In this document: piece by piece, positions 41,667 through 49,565 of the stretch | Layout of the letters: each line of letters starts with the position of its first letter | Numbering within the stretch: the first letter of the stretch is position 1 | NCBI GenBank assembly: GCA_946480915.1 | Contig: CAMLLO010000013.1 | Location: 62,001 to 126,000 of the forward strand | Direction of reading: 5' to 3' | From: an uncultured Sphingobacteriaceae bacterium | Lineage (GTDB): Bacteria > Bacteroidota > Bacteroidia > Sphingobacteriales > Sphingobacteriaceae | Length of the DNA: 64,000 bases | Made by a program: the position numbers and the translations under genes | Notes under the pieces: model-generated | The model's database searches: none | Told to the model about the DNA's origin: nothing | The model's input: the letters and a program-made list of their open reading frames with translations, nothing else

Positions 41667-42059
41667 ATGGCAGATAAAGAATATGCAAAACGCCTCAAAG
41701 CATTCCGAAAATATAAGGGTTTAACCCAAAAAGAAATGGCTGAATTGACCAACAGAGAACAGCCAACCATTCAGAGATATGAAAGTGGAGCTTTAGATAT
41801 CCCTCTTTCTTTTGAAAGAATGCTACATGAAAAATTAAACATGAATTTTTACTACCTACATGGCAAATCAAAAACCATGGAATATGTCGAGCCGAAAGGA
41901 AACCTGGTAAAAGACATCAATAAAATACAATCGTTTTATCATCTCCTAGAATCCAAAATGGAGGATATGGAGGCCAATATGCGCAAAATATACCGTGATT
42001 TCTATGCTTCAGAAGCGGACAAAGACCGGACAAAAACGCCTAAAAAATACTTAAAATGA
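41667..42059 (+). CDS. XRE-family regulator
   Basis: 130 residues. HTH: R-K-Y-K-G-L-T-Q-K-E-M-A-E-L-T-N-R (about 14-30). The C-terminus is a coiled coil. It is the last gene of phage A before the attachment site, probably part of lysogeny control. Confidence 0.72.
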   Translation: MADKEYAKRLKAFRKYKGLTQKEMAELTNREQPTIQRYESGALDIPLSFERMLHEKLNMNFYYLHGKSKTMEYVEPKGNLVKDINKIQSFYHLLESKMEDMEANMRKIYRDFYASEADKDRTKTPKKYLK

Positions 42060-42107
42060 ACGCAGAGCCAATTTTTAATGAGTTGACTATCAGCCATTTT
42101 GCAGAGG

Positions 42108-42150
42108 AGGTACTAGGTGTAACGGGGTTCGAATCCCTAACTCTCCGCCA
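42108..42150 (+). pseudogene. 3' fragment of a tRNA-Ser gene in phage A
   Basis: From about GTACTAGGTG to the CCA: variable-arm-like part, T-arm CGGGG-TTCGAAT-CCCTA and acceptor 3' strand CTCTCCGCCA. There is no matching 5' half upstream, where the phage sequence continues instead. The first T-stem pair is C-A, so it is not an intact gene. It is the phage-carried part of the attachment site, which would restore the tRNA gene on integration. Confidence 0.65.
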
Positions 42151-42198
42151 TCTAAAAAAGAATTAAGCCCTTTACATAACGTAAAGGGCTTTTTTTAT
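42134..42198 (+). repeat. Attachment core, left copy for element B (65-bp direct repeat)
   Basis: A 65-bp sequence, from TCCCTAACTCTCCGCCA through the tRNA terminator (stem AAGCCCTTTAC/GTAAAGGGCTT and T7), repeats perfectly at 62720-62784. It marks the junction of phage A and element B, and integration at tRNA 3' ends is the usual pattern. Confidence 0.85.
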
Positions 42199-42213
42199 AC
42201 AAAAAACAAAAAG

Positions 42214-42236
42214 GGTATCACAAAGGGTATCACTTT
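42214..42236 (+). promoter_or_regulatory. Integrase arm-site candidate, left
   Basis: Two GGTATCAC units joined by three bases. The same 23 bases occur at 62584-62606 near the other end. Placement just inside each end of element B suits integrase arm binding. Confidence 0.6.
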
Positions 42237-42252
42237 CCACGTTTTTACGTGC

Positions 42253-42271
42253 AAATATTAAAGCTTATCTT
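42253..42271 (+). repeat. 19-bp repeat before the toxin-antitoxin-chaperone operon
   Basis: AAATATTAAAGCTTATCTT, identical to 43871-43889 on the other side of the operon, with weaker similarity for about 35 more bases. The sequence TATCTTCG resembles a -7 box (TAnnTTTG), so promoter use is possible too. Confidence 0.55.
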
Positions 42272-42467
42272 CGTATGACTCCCTGCTATTATTTGGATTA
42301 TAGGAAAAAATCATCTAATACTCTTTTTTATTAAGTATAAAGTCTGAACTTTCGATATAAGAAAAGACTCGAAACATTACACTACAAATGACTGACTTGG
42401 CAAATACAATAAATAATGTTTTATTTCACTTAAAAGTAAAGTTTAAGTATAATTGCATTCTAAACAA

Positions 42468-42962
42468 ATGAAGTGTAAATTAGTAAAACTCGAAGCCTTT
42501 TGCGGAAAAGAAGCTTTTATTTACACTCTTTATGTTGATAGTCTAAAAAAGACGCTCTTTGATGTATTTTTGGAAGAGAACTTTCCTTTATTTAAAAGTG
42601 AAACAATTGATATCAGAGACCGTTTAATTATTATGGGACATAAAACTGGAGCCAGAGACACCTTCTTTAAACATAAAGAAGGAAATCCAGGGGATGGTGT
42701 TTGCGCTTTGTTTGATAATCCTAATAGTAACTTGAGGCTTTATTGTATACGCTACGGAGCGCAAATTATCATATTAGGCGGCGGCGGTCCAAAATCTAAG
42801 AGAATCAAGGCTTTACAAGAGGATGAAAAGCTTACTAAAGAGAATTACTTCTTAAGAGATATATCAAGAAAGATAACGGAGCGGATAAAGAACGGAGATA
42901 TTGAATTTTCAAGTGATGGCCTTGAATTATTGGGAGACCTCGATTTTAACAACGATGAATAA
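42468..42962 (+). CDS. Putative toxin of a tripartite TA-chaperone system
   Basis: 164 residues from the ATG at 42468 (a TTG at 42453 is possible). It has the RelE/HigB-like RNase-type small domain with K-T-G-A-R-D-T-F-F-K-H-K-E-G, then L-R-L-Y-C-I-R-Y-G and I-I-I-L-G-G-G-G-P-K, as in Bacteroidota toxins that precede an XRE antitoxin. It overlaps the antitoxin by 8 bases. As a member of this family it would cut mRNA, which is an inference. Confidence 0.7.
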   Translation: MKCKLVKLEAFCGKEAFIYTLYVDSLKKTLFDVFLEENFPLFKSETIDIRDRLIIMGHKTGARDTFFKHKEGNPGDGVCALFDNPNSNLRLYCIRYGAQIIILGGGGPKSKRIKALQEDEKLTKENYFLRDISRKITERIKNGDIEFSSDGLELLGDLDFNNDE

Positions 42963-43395
42963 AAAAAATAAACCAGAAGCTTACACTAGTAATATACTTG
43001 ATGAGTTATTGAGCGTTGAAACACCTGAGCTTACTCAAAGAGTTAGAAATCGGATGTTATTAGCAGCTAAAATAGCCGATGGGATTAAGAAGATGGGCTG
43101 GAATAAAACAAAGTTAGCCCAAATGCTGAATAAGCAGCCTTCTGAAATAACTAAGTACCTAAGCGGCACTCACAACTTCACCTCGGACACATTGAGTGAC
43201 ATACAATATGTATTAGGCATAAAACTATTGAGCATAGATGAGCTGCCTAAAAAGGAAACAGTTGTAGTTTATCATGCGATAGTCTCAGGCTCTGAATTGA
43301 CGCACATTGATGCTGCGTATCCCATAGAAGGATCCTTATTATCTGAAACAGAAGTACTAGCACCTAGACATGTCTATAATTACAGTTATAATTAA
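42955..43395 (+). CDS. HigA-like XRE antitoxin with C-terminal extension
   Basis: 146 residues. HTH: K-M-G-W-N-K-T-K-L-A-Q-M-L-N-K-Q-P-S-E (about 46-64), then about 60 residues after the HTH domain. HigA antitoxins are normally shorter; in TAC systems this tail is the chaperone addiction region bound by SecB. That fits here but is inferred. Overlaps the toxin by 8 bases and the SecB-like gene by one (TAATG). Confidence 0.78.
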   Translation: MNKKNKPEAYTSNILDELLSVETPELTQRVRNRMLLAAKIADGIKKMGWNKTKLAQMLNKQPSEITKYLSGTHNFTSDTLSDIQYVLGIKLLSIDELPKKETVVVYHAIVSGSELTHIDAAYPIEGSLLSETEVLAPRHVYNYSYN

Positions 43396-43835
43396 TGGCA
43401 AAAGTTAAATCTTCGAACAAATTATTCAATTTTCAAATAAGCGGAATTGAATTAATTGAGAGTCATCTAACATTCCAATCTCTGGTAGATGATAAAGCTA
43501 AATTTAAATTCGACATCAATATGGAACATCGATTGTTGCCTGACCAAAATTTATTATTGGTCGTAACAGCAATCAGTGTCAGACTAGATGGATCAACTAA
43601 TATACTTGGGTCAATTAGAACTAACGTAGCATTTTTAATAGATGAACTGAAATCCTTCTTAACGGACGATGGCTTTTTGTTACCTGAAGAACTAGTTATA
43701 ACAATTAACACAGAGGCATTATCTACAACACGAGGAATGATGTTTTCTAGCTTCAGGGGGACATTTCTGCATAAAGCCATCTTACCGATCATTAAGCCCA
43801 AATCTGTTCAGGCAGTGCCTGAACAAAAAAGTTAG
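43395..43835 (+). CDS. SecB-like chaperone
   Basis: 146 residues. Features: F-Q-I-S-G-I-E-L-I-E-S-H-L-T-F near the N-terminus, a beta-strand pattern with F-D-I-N-M and L-V-V-T-A-I-S-V, and an L-S-T-T-R-G-M-M-F-S motif plus final L-P-I-I-K-P, all typical of SecB folds. TAC-type SecB proteins protect the antitoxin from degradation. Directly coupled to the antitoxin gene. Export function is unlikely to be its main task. Confidence 0.75.
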   Translation: MAKVKSSNKLFNFQISGIELIESHLTFQSLVDDKAKFKFDINMEHRLLPDQNLLLVVTAISVRLDGSTNILGSIRTNVAFLIDELKSFLTDDGFLLPEELVITINTEALSTTRGMMFSSFRGTFLHKAILPIIKPKSVQAVPEQKS

Positions 43836-43870
43836 ACACAAAATTCCTTCATAATCTAAATACATTGACT

Positions 43871-43889
43871 AAATATTAAAGCTTATCTT
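43871..43889 (+). repeat. 19-bp repeat after the TAC operon
   Basis: Identical to 42253-42271. The following TATCTTTG fits a Bacteroidota -7 box, so it may drive the 44046 gene. Confidence 0.55.
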
Positions 43890-43924
43890 TGTTTTGTTCC
43901 TCTGTCGTTATTGGAATAATCTTA

Positions 43925-43953
43925 AAGGGTGCAGGCTAAATTCTTGCATCCTT
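43925..43953 (+). terminator. Terminator after the TAC operon
   Basis: AAGGGTGCA and TGCATCCTT pair with one G-T, followed by a T-rich tail. It lies about 90 bases past the SecB-like stop. Confidence 0.65.
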
Positions 43954-44045
43954 TTTTTATCTGATTTCTCCGCCATTATTAATTCATCATTGTAATTACA
44001 GTAATATCTTTTACTTTTAATTCTTTTTTTTAACCTTGCAAGCCT

Positions 44046-44921
44046 ATGAACGAAAGTTACCTCCAATATTTAATGAGGTTATGGTTTGGCACTGACAGCA
44101 ACACCTCCGCAACTATTATTATAACTTTTATAATATTTATCCTTGGTTTCTTTTTAACATACGTTGGCAGAGGCATTTCTGACATGGTTAAGCGGAAAAA
44201 TACCAGAAAAATTTTTAATTATAATCTTAAGAGATTTGCTAAGGCCGTAAATAAACAATCTAGGTATTATTCATTTTATGCAAATTCGTTAACATTTTAT
44301 TCACATGGATTTGCCATGTCTACAGTTGTTATCCCAGAACTCAATGTTTTTCAAGAGATCGGCTATCAAAACATTTTTAGCGCATTCTTTCGCGGTCCTG
44401 AAAATATCAAATTCTCTAAACGTAAGCTAGTGGCTTTTCAGATGATCTGGCGCTCAATTATTGCAATTCCTAAATGGCAGGAAGATGTAAAAACCTCGGT
44501 ATACAAACATTTGGAAACACATAATAAATGGAATGAGGATAGAAACGAGAATCTAGGTGCATACCGGCACCTGATTGACCAATTTCTGTCCAAAGTAAAT
44601 GGAGAAACGGTTCCTCGATATCTTGGGGAATATTGCCAGGCTGTAGATAAGGTCTATAGTAATTATCAGAAGACGCCCGATTTTCAAAATCCTGTAACTA
44701 CTGAAACAACATGGGTTTTACCAGTCTTAGAGATAAATAGAGCATTCCCCAAAATCCCTGAGATTCATGAGTTCAATACCCCACTCTTAGCTGCGTCTTT
44801 GGCATACACTAATATGAAGAACTACTTATTAGTTCAGCAAGACCTTGCAAATCAGTTCGAAAAGGCTTTCACATCTCATTACAAGCTGTTAAAGCTTTGC
44901 AGTAGTTACTTGAACAAATAG
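44046..44921 (+). CDS. Single-pass membrane protein, cargo gene
   Basis: 291 residues with one N-terminal transmembrane helix (about 25-45, IIITFIIFILGFFLTYVGRG) and a long cytoplasmic domain with several W and aromatic residues. No family recognised. Neighbour of a TA system on a mobile island, so defence is one possibility but not shown. Stop is 9 bases before a CG-tract repeat. Confidence 0.65.
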   Translation: MNESYLQYLMRLWFGTDSNTSATIIITFIIFILGFFLTYVGRGISDMVKRKNTRKIFNYNLKRFAKAVNKQSRYYSFYANSLTFYSHGFAMSTVVIPELNVFQEIGYQNIFSAFFRGPENIKFSKRKLVAFQMIWRSIIAIPKWQEDVKTSVYKHLETHNKWNEDRNENLGAYRHLIDQFLSKVNGETVPRYLGEYCQAVDKVYSNYQKTPDFQNPVTTETTWVLPVLEINRAFPKIPEIHEFNTPLLAASLAYTNMKNYLLVQQDLANQFEKAFTSHYKLLKLCSSYLNK

Positions 44922-44930
44922 GTTGCATCG

Positions 44931-44962
44931 CGCGCGTATCGTTCCCTTTTTGCTTACAAGGG
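44931..44962. repeat. 32-bp dispersed repeat, copy 1
   Basis: CGCGCGTATCGTTCCC-type sequence extending through TGCTTACAAGGG, identical over 32 bases to 49920-49951. It lies 10 bases past the 44046 gene's stop. Related CG tracts occur at 52416 and 53979. Confidence 0.6.
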
Positions 44963-45048
44963 TAAATTCCTTCTCTTTCTTGACTGACTCGGAAAAATCA
45001 TCATGAGTACTTATACCCGCAGAAACCCAACCCCTATGTTCTGACTTG

Positions 45049-45100
45049 GTCTTTACACGCGTAGAGATACGGGAAAAATCTTGTATACACGCGTAAAGAC
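45049..45100. repeat. Hairpin with two ACGCGT boxes
   Basis: GTCTTT and AAAGAC flank two ACGCGT palindromes, giving a large stem-loop in the spacer between the 44046 gene and the lipoprotein gene. No ORF here. Could be a terminator or recombination site. Confidence 0.45.
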
Positions 45101-45168
45101 TGTTAGAAAATCTTAATCGCAAGTGTTCGTGCTTTGTTATAACTTAGCTATAGTAAATCTTATATCAT

Positions 45169-45444
45169 ATGAAAAAAATACTACTTATTCTATTACTCTC
45201 AATACTTTTTACCGGATGCAAAAAACAAACATATTGTTATAAGTGTAAAACCTATGCAGTAACAACCGAGATTACAGGCACCTCCAGTAAGACTATTAGC
45301 AGCGGCAATACTGAAAGTGAGGTTTGCGATAAAACACCTGAAGGAATTGAAGACCTTATTAGAGCTACTAAGACACTAACAACGGGAACATCCGGCAATG
45401 TTACTTTAGAGCAAAAAACTTTTATGACTTGTATAAAGAAATAA
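45169..45444 (+). CDS. Small predicted lipoprotein
   Basis: 91 residues with a clear lipoprotein signal (MKKILLILLLSILFTGC). Cysteines in C-Y-K-C-K and one more near the end may form disulfides or bind metal. No family. Cargo of element B. Confidence 0.68.
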   Translation: MKKILLILLLSILFTGCKKQTYCYKCKTYAVTTEITGTSSKTISSGNTESEVCDKTPEGIEDLIRATKTLTTGTSGNVTLEQKTFMTCIKK

Positions 45445-45463
45445 GATTAGTTTGTATGAGTCC

Positions 45464-45551
45464 CAAAGTGAGAATTCCCACTTTGACTAGTTTTTAGGTC
45501 AAGGGGGAAAATCCCCTCTTGAATATCCCCAAACTGACGATTCGCAGTTTG
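45464..45551. repeat. Two 22-nt hairpins with compensatory changes (45464-45485, 45530-45551)
   Basis: Hairpin 1 uses CAAAGTG/CACTTTG, hairpin 2 CAAACTG/CAGTTTG: the stem base changes on both sides. Each is followed by a related TTAGG sequence. A third related hairpin is at 52617-52638. They lie in the 355-base gene-free stretch 45445-45799, which otherwise has another hairpin (TCAAG-type, 45499-45522) and no convincing ORF. Confidence 0.5.
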
Positions 45552-45799
45552 ATTACTTATTAGGCAAATAGGAGTATAATCCTTTTGGGAATCCAGTCCA
45601 CTGTCCAAAGCCAATCCGGGAATTATAGCGCGCATTGCAGAAAGAGAAATAAAACCCGCTACTCTGACCATCCCCATTGCGGAAAACTCAACAATAACTG
45701 ATACTATATTGAAACCGCATGTTGAAAATAGTGCCTAAGAGACGCTTAAACGCCATTTGTTGTGCTCCCTATAGGTACACACTTTGGACTTTAACGGCA

Positions 45800-46051
45800 T
45801 TATAGCAACCCTTCAATCTCAACGAGTGAGATATTCTGCCAATATGGCTCAAGCAGTCTCATTGCTTTAAAAGGTTTAATGTTCATAATTTTATTTAAAG
45901 ACGGACTGTAATTAACCTCAACAAAGAACTCACCTAAACAGTAAAGCAATACTGTTAAATCACCATCTCGTCTATCAGCAATGAATTGACTCTGCCAAAC
46001 AGACTCAGCTTGTTCATATTCATTTAGAGCTATGAATTGATACAGGGTCAT
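45800..46051 (-). CDS. Hypothetical protein, cargo
   Basis: 83 residues, no signal peptide or family. Its start overlaps the stop of the upstream small membrane gene by four bases, so they are co-transcribed. Unknown function. Confidence 0.55.
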   Translation of the reverse strand: MTLYQFIALNEYEQAESVWQSQFIADRRDGDLTVLLYCLGEFFVEVNYSPSLNKIMNIKPFKAMRLLEPYWQNISLVEIEGLL

Positions 46052-46242
46052 AACAGCATTAAAAGAGAGTAAATCGCTAAACCCATAAAAAAGATTGCTC
46101 CAATCAACGAACTATATTTACTACCAAGCATATATCCACCCAAATCCTTATTAGGCCCCATTGTCTTAAACAGATACCAAAGAAAGAGGCTTATACCAGC
46201 TAATAGTAAAGGTTCAAAATTATTGAAAGTCGTGGATGTCAT
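46048..46242 (-). CDS. Small membrane protein, cargo
   Basis: 64 residues with two hydrophobic helices (LLLAGISLFLWYLF and LIGAIFFMGLAIYSLLML). Coupled with the preceding small gene. Unknown. Confidence 0.55.
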   Translation of the reverse strand: MTSTTFNNFEPLLLAGISLFLWYLFKTMGPNKDLGGYMLGSKYSSLIGAIFFMGLAIYSLLMLL

Positions 46243-46295
46243 GCCATTATAAGGTTGCTATTATCAGTTCATAGAGTTTATAAAATTGTACAGAG

Positions 46296-46499
46296 TCATA
46301 TTACTATCCTAAACTTTTTAGGATAGAGGAAACTAATGACACTGAGTGCTATCAGAGCAAACGGCAAAATCGCAAATCCCAATCGCGTTTCTGTGTCTAC
46401 ATTATGAGGAGAACCAAGAACTGCAAAAGATATCATAAATGCCCCGATTGTTCCAAATGCCAACAGAATCTGGATCAAGTAAATTAGTGCTCCGTTCAT
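46296..46499 (-). CDS. Small membrane protein, cargo
   Basis: 67 residues with two transmembrane helices (LIQILLAFGTIGAFMISFAV and FAILPFALIALSVISFLY). Its start overlaps the SNase stop by four bases, so it follows the nuclease in an operon. Confidence 0.55.
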   Translation of the reverse strand: MNGALIYLIQILLAFGTIGAFMISFAVLGSPHNVDTETRLGFAILPFALIALSVISFLYPKKFRIVI

Positions 46500-46969
46500 C
46501 TGCCAGCTCTCCTAAATTCCCAAGGTGCAATTTGGGTCTTCATACTCCACACGCCAACATTGGCAGCCCGAGCCTGACTCTCAAGAGCTGCATACTTCTC
46601 CGATTTATCATAATACTTGTAATGCCATGCCAAGCCTACCCTAAGCAGTTCTTCATTAAGAATCTTACCATCAGGAAGTATCACAATTCCAATTGTTCTG
46701 CCATATCTATCAATATCCTTTACTTGAACATTGACAACCTTTGAAAATGCTAATTCGGACGTAAACTGCTTCGCCCGAGTACCAAAGTCTTGTTTGCTCT
46801 CAGGGCAATCAATCCCATGAAATCGGATTTTGACCTGCTTATTACCTTCAACAAGGATCGTGAATGTGTCTCCATCAGCGATTTTAACGACCCTTCCTGT
46901 AAGGGTCTCTTGACAAATGGCGATAGTGGCAGTTAGTAGAAATAGGACGGTGCAGAGAAGGTTTTTCAT
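46496..46969 (-). CDS. Secreted staphylococcal-nuclease-like (SNase) protein
   Basis: 157 residues. Signal peptide MKNLLCTVLFLLTATIAICQ, then V-V-K-I-A-D-G-D-T-F-T-I, the catalytic region K-I-R-F-H-G-I-D-C-P-E and D-R-Y-G-R-T-I-G. These cover the three core SNase motifs (Asp/Arg/Glu/Arg). Predicted calcium-dependent nuclease acting outside the cytoplasm. Neighbours are small membrane proteins. An odd cargo for a satellite: it might degrade foreign DNA or give nutrients to the host. Confidence 0.82.
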   Translation of the reverse strand: MKNLLCTVLFLLTATIAICQETLTGRVVKIADGDTFTILVEGNKQVKIRFHGIDCPESKQDFGTRAKQFTSELAFSKVVNVQVKDIDRYGRTIGIVILPDGKILNEELLRVGLAWHYKYYDKSEKYAALESQARAANVGVWSMKTQIAPWEFRRAGR

Positions 46970-47119
46970 AAATCTAAGATAGAGGAATTATACAATCCAG
47001 ATAAGATATTTTCACAGAAGGTGAGAATAGAAACTCGCAGCTTTATTCGTTCTAATCAACGTATATTCGCTAATTGGATGTAATTTATCCCATCAAAGAC
47101 CCTCACTCGGGAATGACAA

Positions 47120-47587
47120 ATGAAAAACAATAAAGGTTTTATTGAACTAAGGAATGTAGATGACTATTGGAAAAAGCTAAATTTTGATTTTGAAAATTTA
47201 AAACAAGATGATGAAAATGTCTATGTAGCCTTTAATTTCTTCGTGACAGCTTACCATCTTATCGACTGGATCTTTGAGGGACAATATACTGAAGAAAGAA
47301 CTGTATTGAATCGAAAACCAATTGTAAAATTGTGTAACCATGTCGCAAATGGGATTAAGCATTTTGAAACCAAAGCTAAAAGGCATAATTCTGTAGATGA
47401 GATTAAAAAAGATAGGTATATTGAAGAGGGATATGTTGCAGAGGGATATGTTGAAAGTCCAATAGTTATTTATTTAGACGATAACATGATACCTGAATTT
47501 GGGGAATCAATAAAAATTGCCGAGTTAGCGGAGAAGGTAATGAAGTTTTGGAAACTTGAGCTTTTTAATAGAAAGCTAATAAATTAG
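47120..47587 (+). CDS. Hypothetical protein, possibly HEPN-like
   Basis: 155 residues, helical, with A-F-N-F-F-V-T-A-Y-H-L-I-D-W-I-F and R-K-P-I-V-K-L-C-N-H-V-A-N-G-I-K-H-F-E. The R/N-x-x-x-x-H region looks like HEPN-type helical domains found in RNase toxins, but the exact R-x4-6-H is not certain. No partner gene adjacent. Confidence 0.55.
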   Translation: MKNNKGFIELRNVDDYWKKLNFDFENLKQDDENVYVAFNFFVTAYHLIDWIFEGQYTEERTVLNRKPIVKLCNHVANGIKHFETKAKRHNSVDEIKKDRYIEEGYVAEGYVESPIVIYLDDNMIPEFGESIKIAELAEKVMKFWKLELFNRKLIN

Positions 47588-47801
47588 AGATGCGGACAAG
47601 AATGTGTTCAGGTCATACCCAGCTGAAGTAAAGATAGGGGCGTTTGATGAAAAAGATATTTGCGGACAATAACAAGCTGATTAAAAATCCTTTAAAATCG
47701 GAAGAAATTAAATTTGTGATAAACTGTCACAAAAACTGGTCGAAGTTTGTGCTGTTAATTTTCATTTAAACTATGTAACTCTGTATAATAATCATACTAT
47801 C

Positions 47802-48173
47802 ATGAAAAATTATACCAATATTCTGCTTATTCTCTTGATTCTACTCCAGGGCGCTTTTTTTGTTTATAGTGCAACCAATGAAAATTGCTGTTATGAATGT
47901 GACACTATTACAACAACGCCAACAGGAGATAATTATACCGTGCCAACGCCAACAGGAAATAGCCCTACCGCGCCAGTTGATCCTCCGCGGAATCAAACTC
48001 GACAAAATCAGGGCGGTTCTGGAAGTAGGCAGAGCCAGCAACCACAGAGCCAGCAACCACAGAGCCAGCAACCACAGAGCCAGCAACCACAGAGCCAGCA
48101 CCCACAGAGCCAGCAGCAACAGAGCCAGCAGCAACAGCAACAACAGCAACAACAACGGCGGGACAATGATTAA
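47802..48173 (+). CDS. Small secreted Q/S/P-repeat protein
   Basis: 123 residues. N-terminal signal segment (ILLILLILLQGAFFVYS), then C-C-Y-E-C, then a low-complexity tail of SQQPQ repeats and poly-Q. The DNA (48031-48150) is built of 15-bp repeats, so length can change without frameshift. No lipobox. Likely surface or adhesion-related; unproven. Confidence 0.55.
   Translation: MKNYTNILLILLILLQGAFFVYSATNENCCYECDTITTTPTGDNYTVPTPTGNSPTAPVDPPRNQTRQNQGGSGSRQSQQPQSQQPQSQQPQSQQPQSQHPQSQQQQSQQQQQQQQQQRRDND
48031..48150 (+). repeat. 15-bp tandem repeats coding SQQPQ
   Basis: About five near-perfect copies of a 15-bp unit followed by CAA/CAG-type runs. In-frame unit length keeps the reading frame; it is prone to slippage. 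Confidence 0.7.
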
Positions 48174-48356
48174 TCTTTATACAAGCTAATAAAATCGGTG
48201 AGTAGTTTAATTAAAATCATTGTAGATGCTTGTTAGGCTGTTTGTTATTTTGCTTAACTCATAAAACGAACAGGAGTGAAAATTCTATAAGCTGATGGGT
48301 AGATCAAAGCCGTAATCGATTGGGATTAAACTTTTCCATTCTCTTAAATAAAAAAG

Positions 48357-48419
48357 GGTATAACAAGAAGCCATACCAACTTAATAGTGTGGCCAGTTCA
48401 TCTGCCAAGATAATACCCT
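48357..48419 (-). terminator. Large stem-loop downstream of SRAP gene
   Basis: GGGTAT and ATACCC form the base of a branched structure, with an inner CCATAC/GTGTGG stem. On the minus strand six T residues follow the stem. It lies in the 334-base gap 48174-48507, which has no ORF I can support. Confidence 0.45.
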
Positions 48420-48507
48420 TCGCAAAGGGCGATCAATGATAACAAGATTCAATGGAAAACAAGCTCCCTTTATAAGCAAATTCCGTTTTTTACTGATTTA
48501 AAGGAAC

Positions 48508-49188
48508 TCAGCAAATCTCTATCAACTTCCTATACTCGTCTTCGTCTCCTACTTTCAAAATGGGGTAAGCATCTAAAAATTCATTTGGAACAGGTTCTAA
48601 AGCTTGCTTCCTCTCGTGATACGATAATTCCTGATCTAACCAAATCTTAGAAGTTTCTGTCGTTAAGAAGGCTGGCATTCTTCCTTTAGTATTATGAATC
48701 TCAGCCATCTTAGTATTAGCAGGAAGTGTAATAACGGTACAGCTAGGAACTAACTCACCTGTCTCTTTGTTCACCCATGCAGTCCACAGCCCAGCCATAT
48801 AGGTAAATTTGCTATTCCTTGCTTTTATAAGGTGAGGTTTGCTATTCTTTTTTTTAATAGGATCTTCGTACTGCCACTCATAAAATCCAGAAGTAATAAT
48901 GACACAGTGCCTTTTACCGATCAACGGTTTCCAGAGCGGTGATTCTTCCAGTTTCTCTATCGTTGCATTGAAGGTGCTGTACTTAAAGTCAGGTTTTCCA
49001 TCTTTAGAGTAAGAAGGGATAACACTCCAGGTGAAATACTGTAGATGATCTGGTTTCGTATTCGTTATTAACGGAACTTTTAATGTAGGTGGAACATTAA
49101 TAAGACCAGGCATTTCGTCCTCATCATATTTTAAATTCAGTTCCGATGTAATTTCTTTACTTGGTGGTATTGTAACTCTTCCGCACAT
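48508..49188 (-). CDS. SRAP (HMCES/YedK-like) DNA-protein crosslink protein
   Basis: 226 residues. M-C-G-R start exposes the catalytic Cys2; F-N-A-T-I-E, T-S-G-F-Y-E-W (Glu) and the H-N-T-K-G-R-M-P-A-F block (His) complete the active site, with one inserted TKG in the usual HNRMP. The protein covalently traps abasic sites in single-stranded DNA. On a phage-related island it may protect replicating DNA. Length normal. Confidence 0.82.
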   Translation of the reverse strand: MCGRVTIPPSKEITSELNLKYDEDEMPGLINVPPTLKVPLITNTKPDHLQYFTWSVIPSYSKDGKPDFKYSTFNATIEKLEESPLWKPLIGKRHCVIITSGFYEWQYEDPIKKKNSKPHLIKARNSKFTYMAGLWTAWVNKETGELVPSCTVITLPANTKMAEIHNTKGRMPAFLTTETSKIWLDQELSYHERKQALEPVPNEFLDAYPILKVGDEDEYRKLIEIC

Positions 49189-49211
49189 AGATTGAAAGTT
49201 GATACTCTAAG

Positions 49212-49514
49212 TTACAAACAATAGCTAGAAAATTCCTTTGTTGCTTGATCAATCATCTCAAAGTGAATGTCCCCATCAGGATCTATCTTTCTAAACTTAT
49301 AAAACATACCCGGGTGCTGCTCGATAAAGTCAAGACTATCGCAAACAGAAACATTAATAGACCGGTCATAATGCTCTGTTAATAACAAAACTTCTTTGCA
49401 GAACTTAGAAAACTCATCGAGTGTCATACTCTCAATAATTTGTAAAAATTCTATCTTATTGTAGAGCCCTCCCGGCAAAGCGCAATCTTGGATAATATCG
49501 GCTGCTTGTTTCAT
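49212..49514 (-). CDS. Hypothetical protein, cargo
   Basis: 100 residues, acidic and helical, no family. It is 23 bases upstream of the SRAP start, so probably in the same transcript. Confidence 0.58.
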   Translation of the reverse strand: MKQAADIIQDCALPGGLYNKIEFLQIIESMTLDEFSKFCKEVLLLTEHYDRSINVSVCDSLDFIEQHPGMFYKFRKIDPDGDIHFEMIDQATKEFSSYCL

Positions 49515-49565
49515 GAAATTATAATCAGTGATTTGCGTTTTAGTTTGCGTGAATTATATCTGATT

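Noticed and set aside
42060..42150. Intact tRNA-Ser gene at the left core
   Set aside because: No 5' acceptor or D-arm precedes the 3' half, and the T-stem has a mismatch.
45447..45677. 76-codon minus-strand ORF in the hairpin spacer
   Set aside because: Crosses several hairpins and has no plausible start context or family.
47841..48155. Leucine-rich minus-strand ORF
   Set aside because: Antisense of the SQQPQ repeat; poly-Leu arises from the CAG/CAA repeats.
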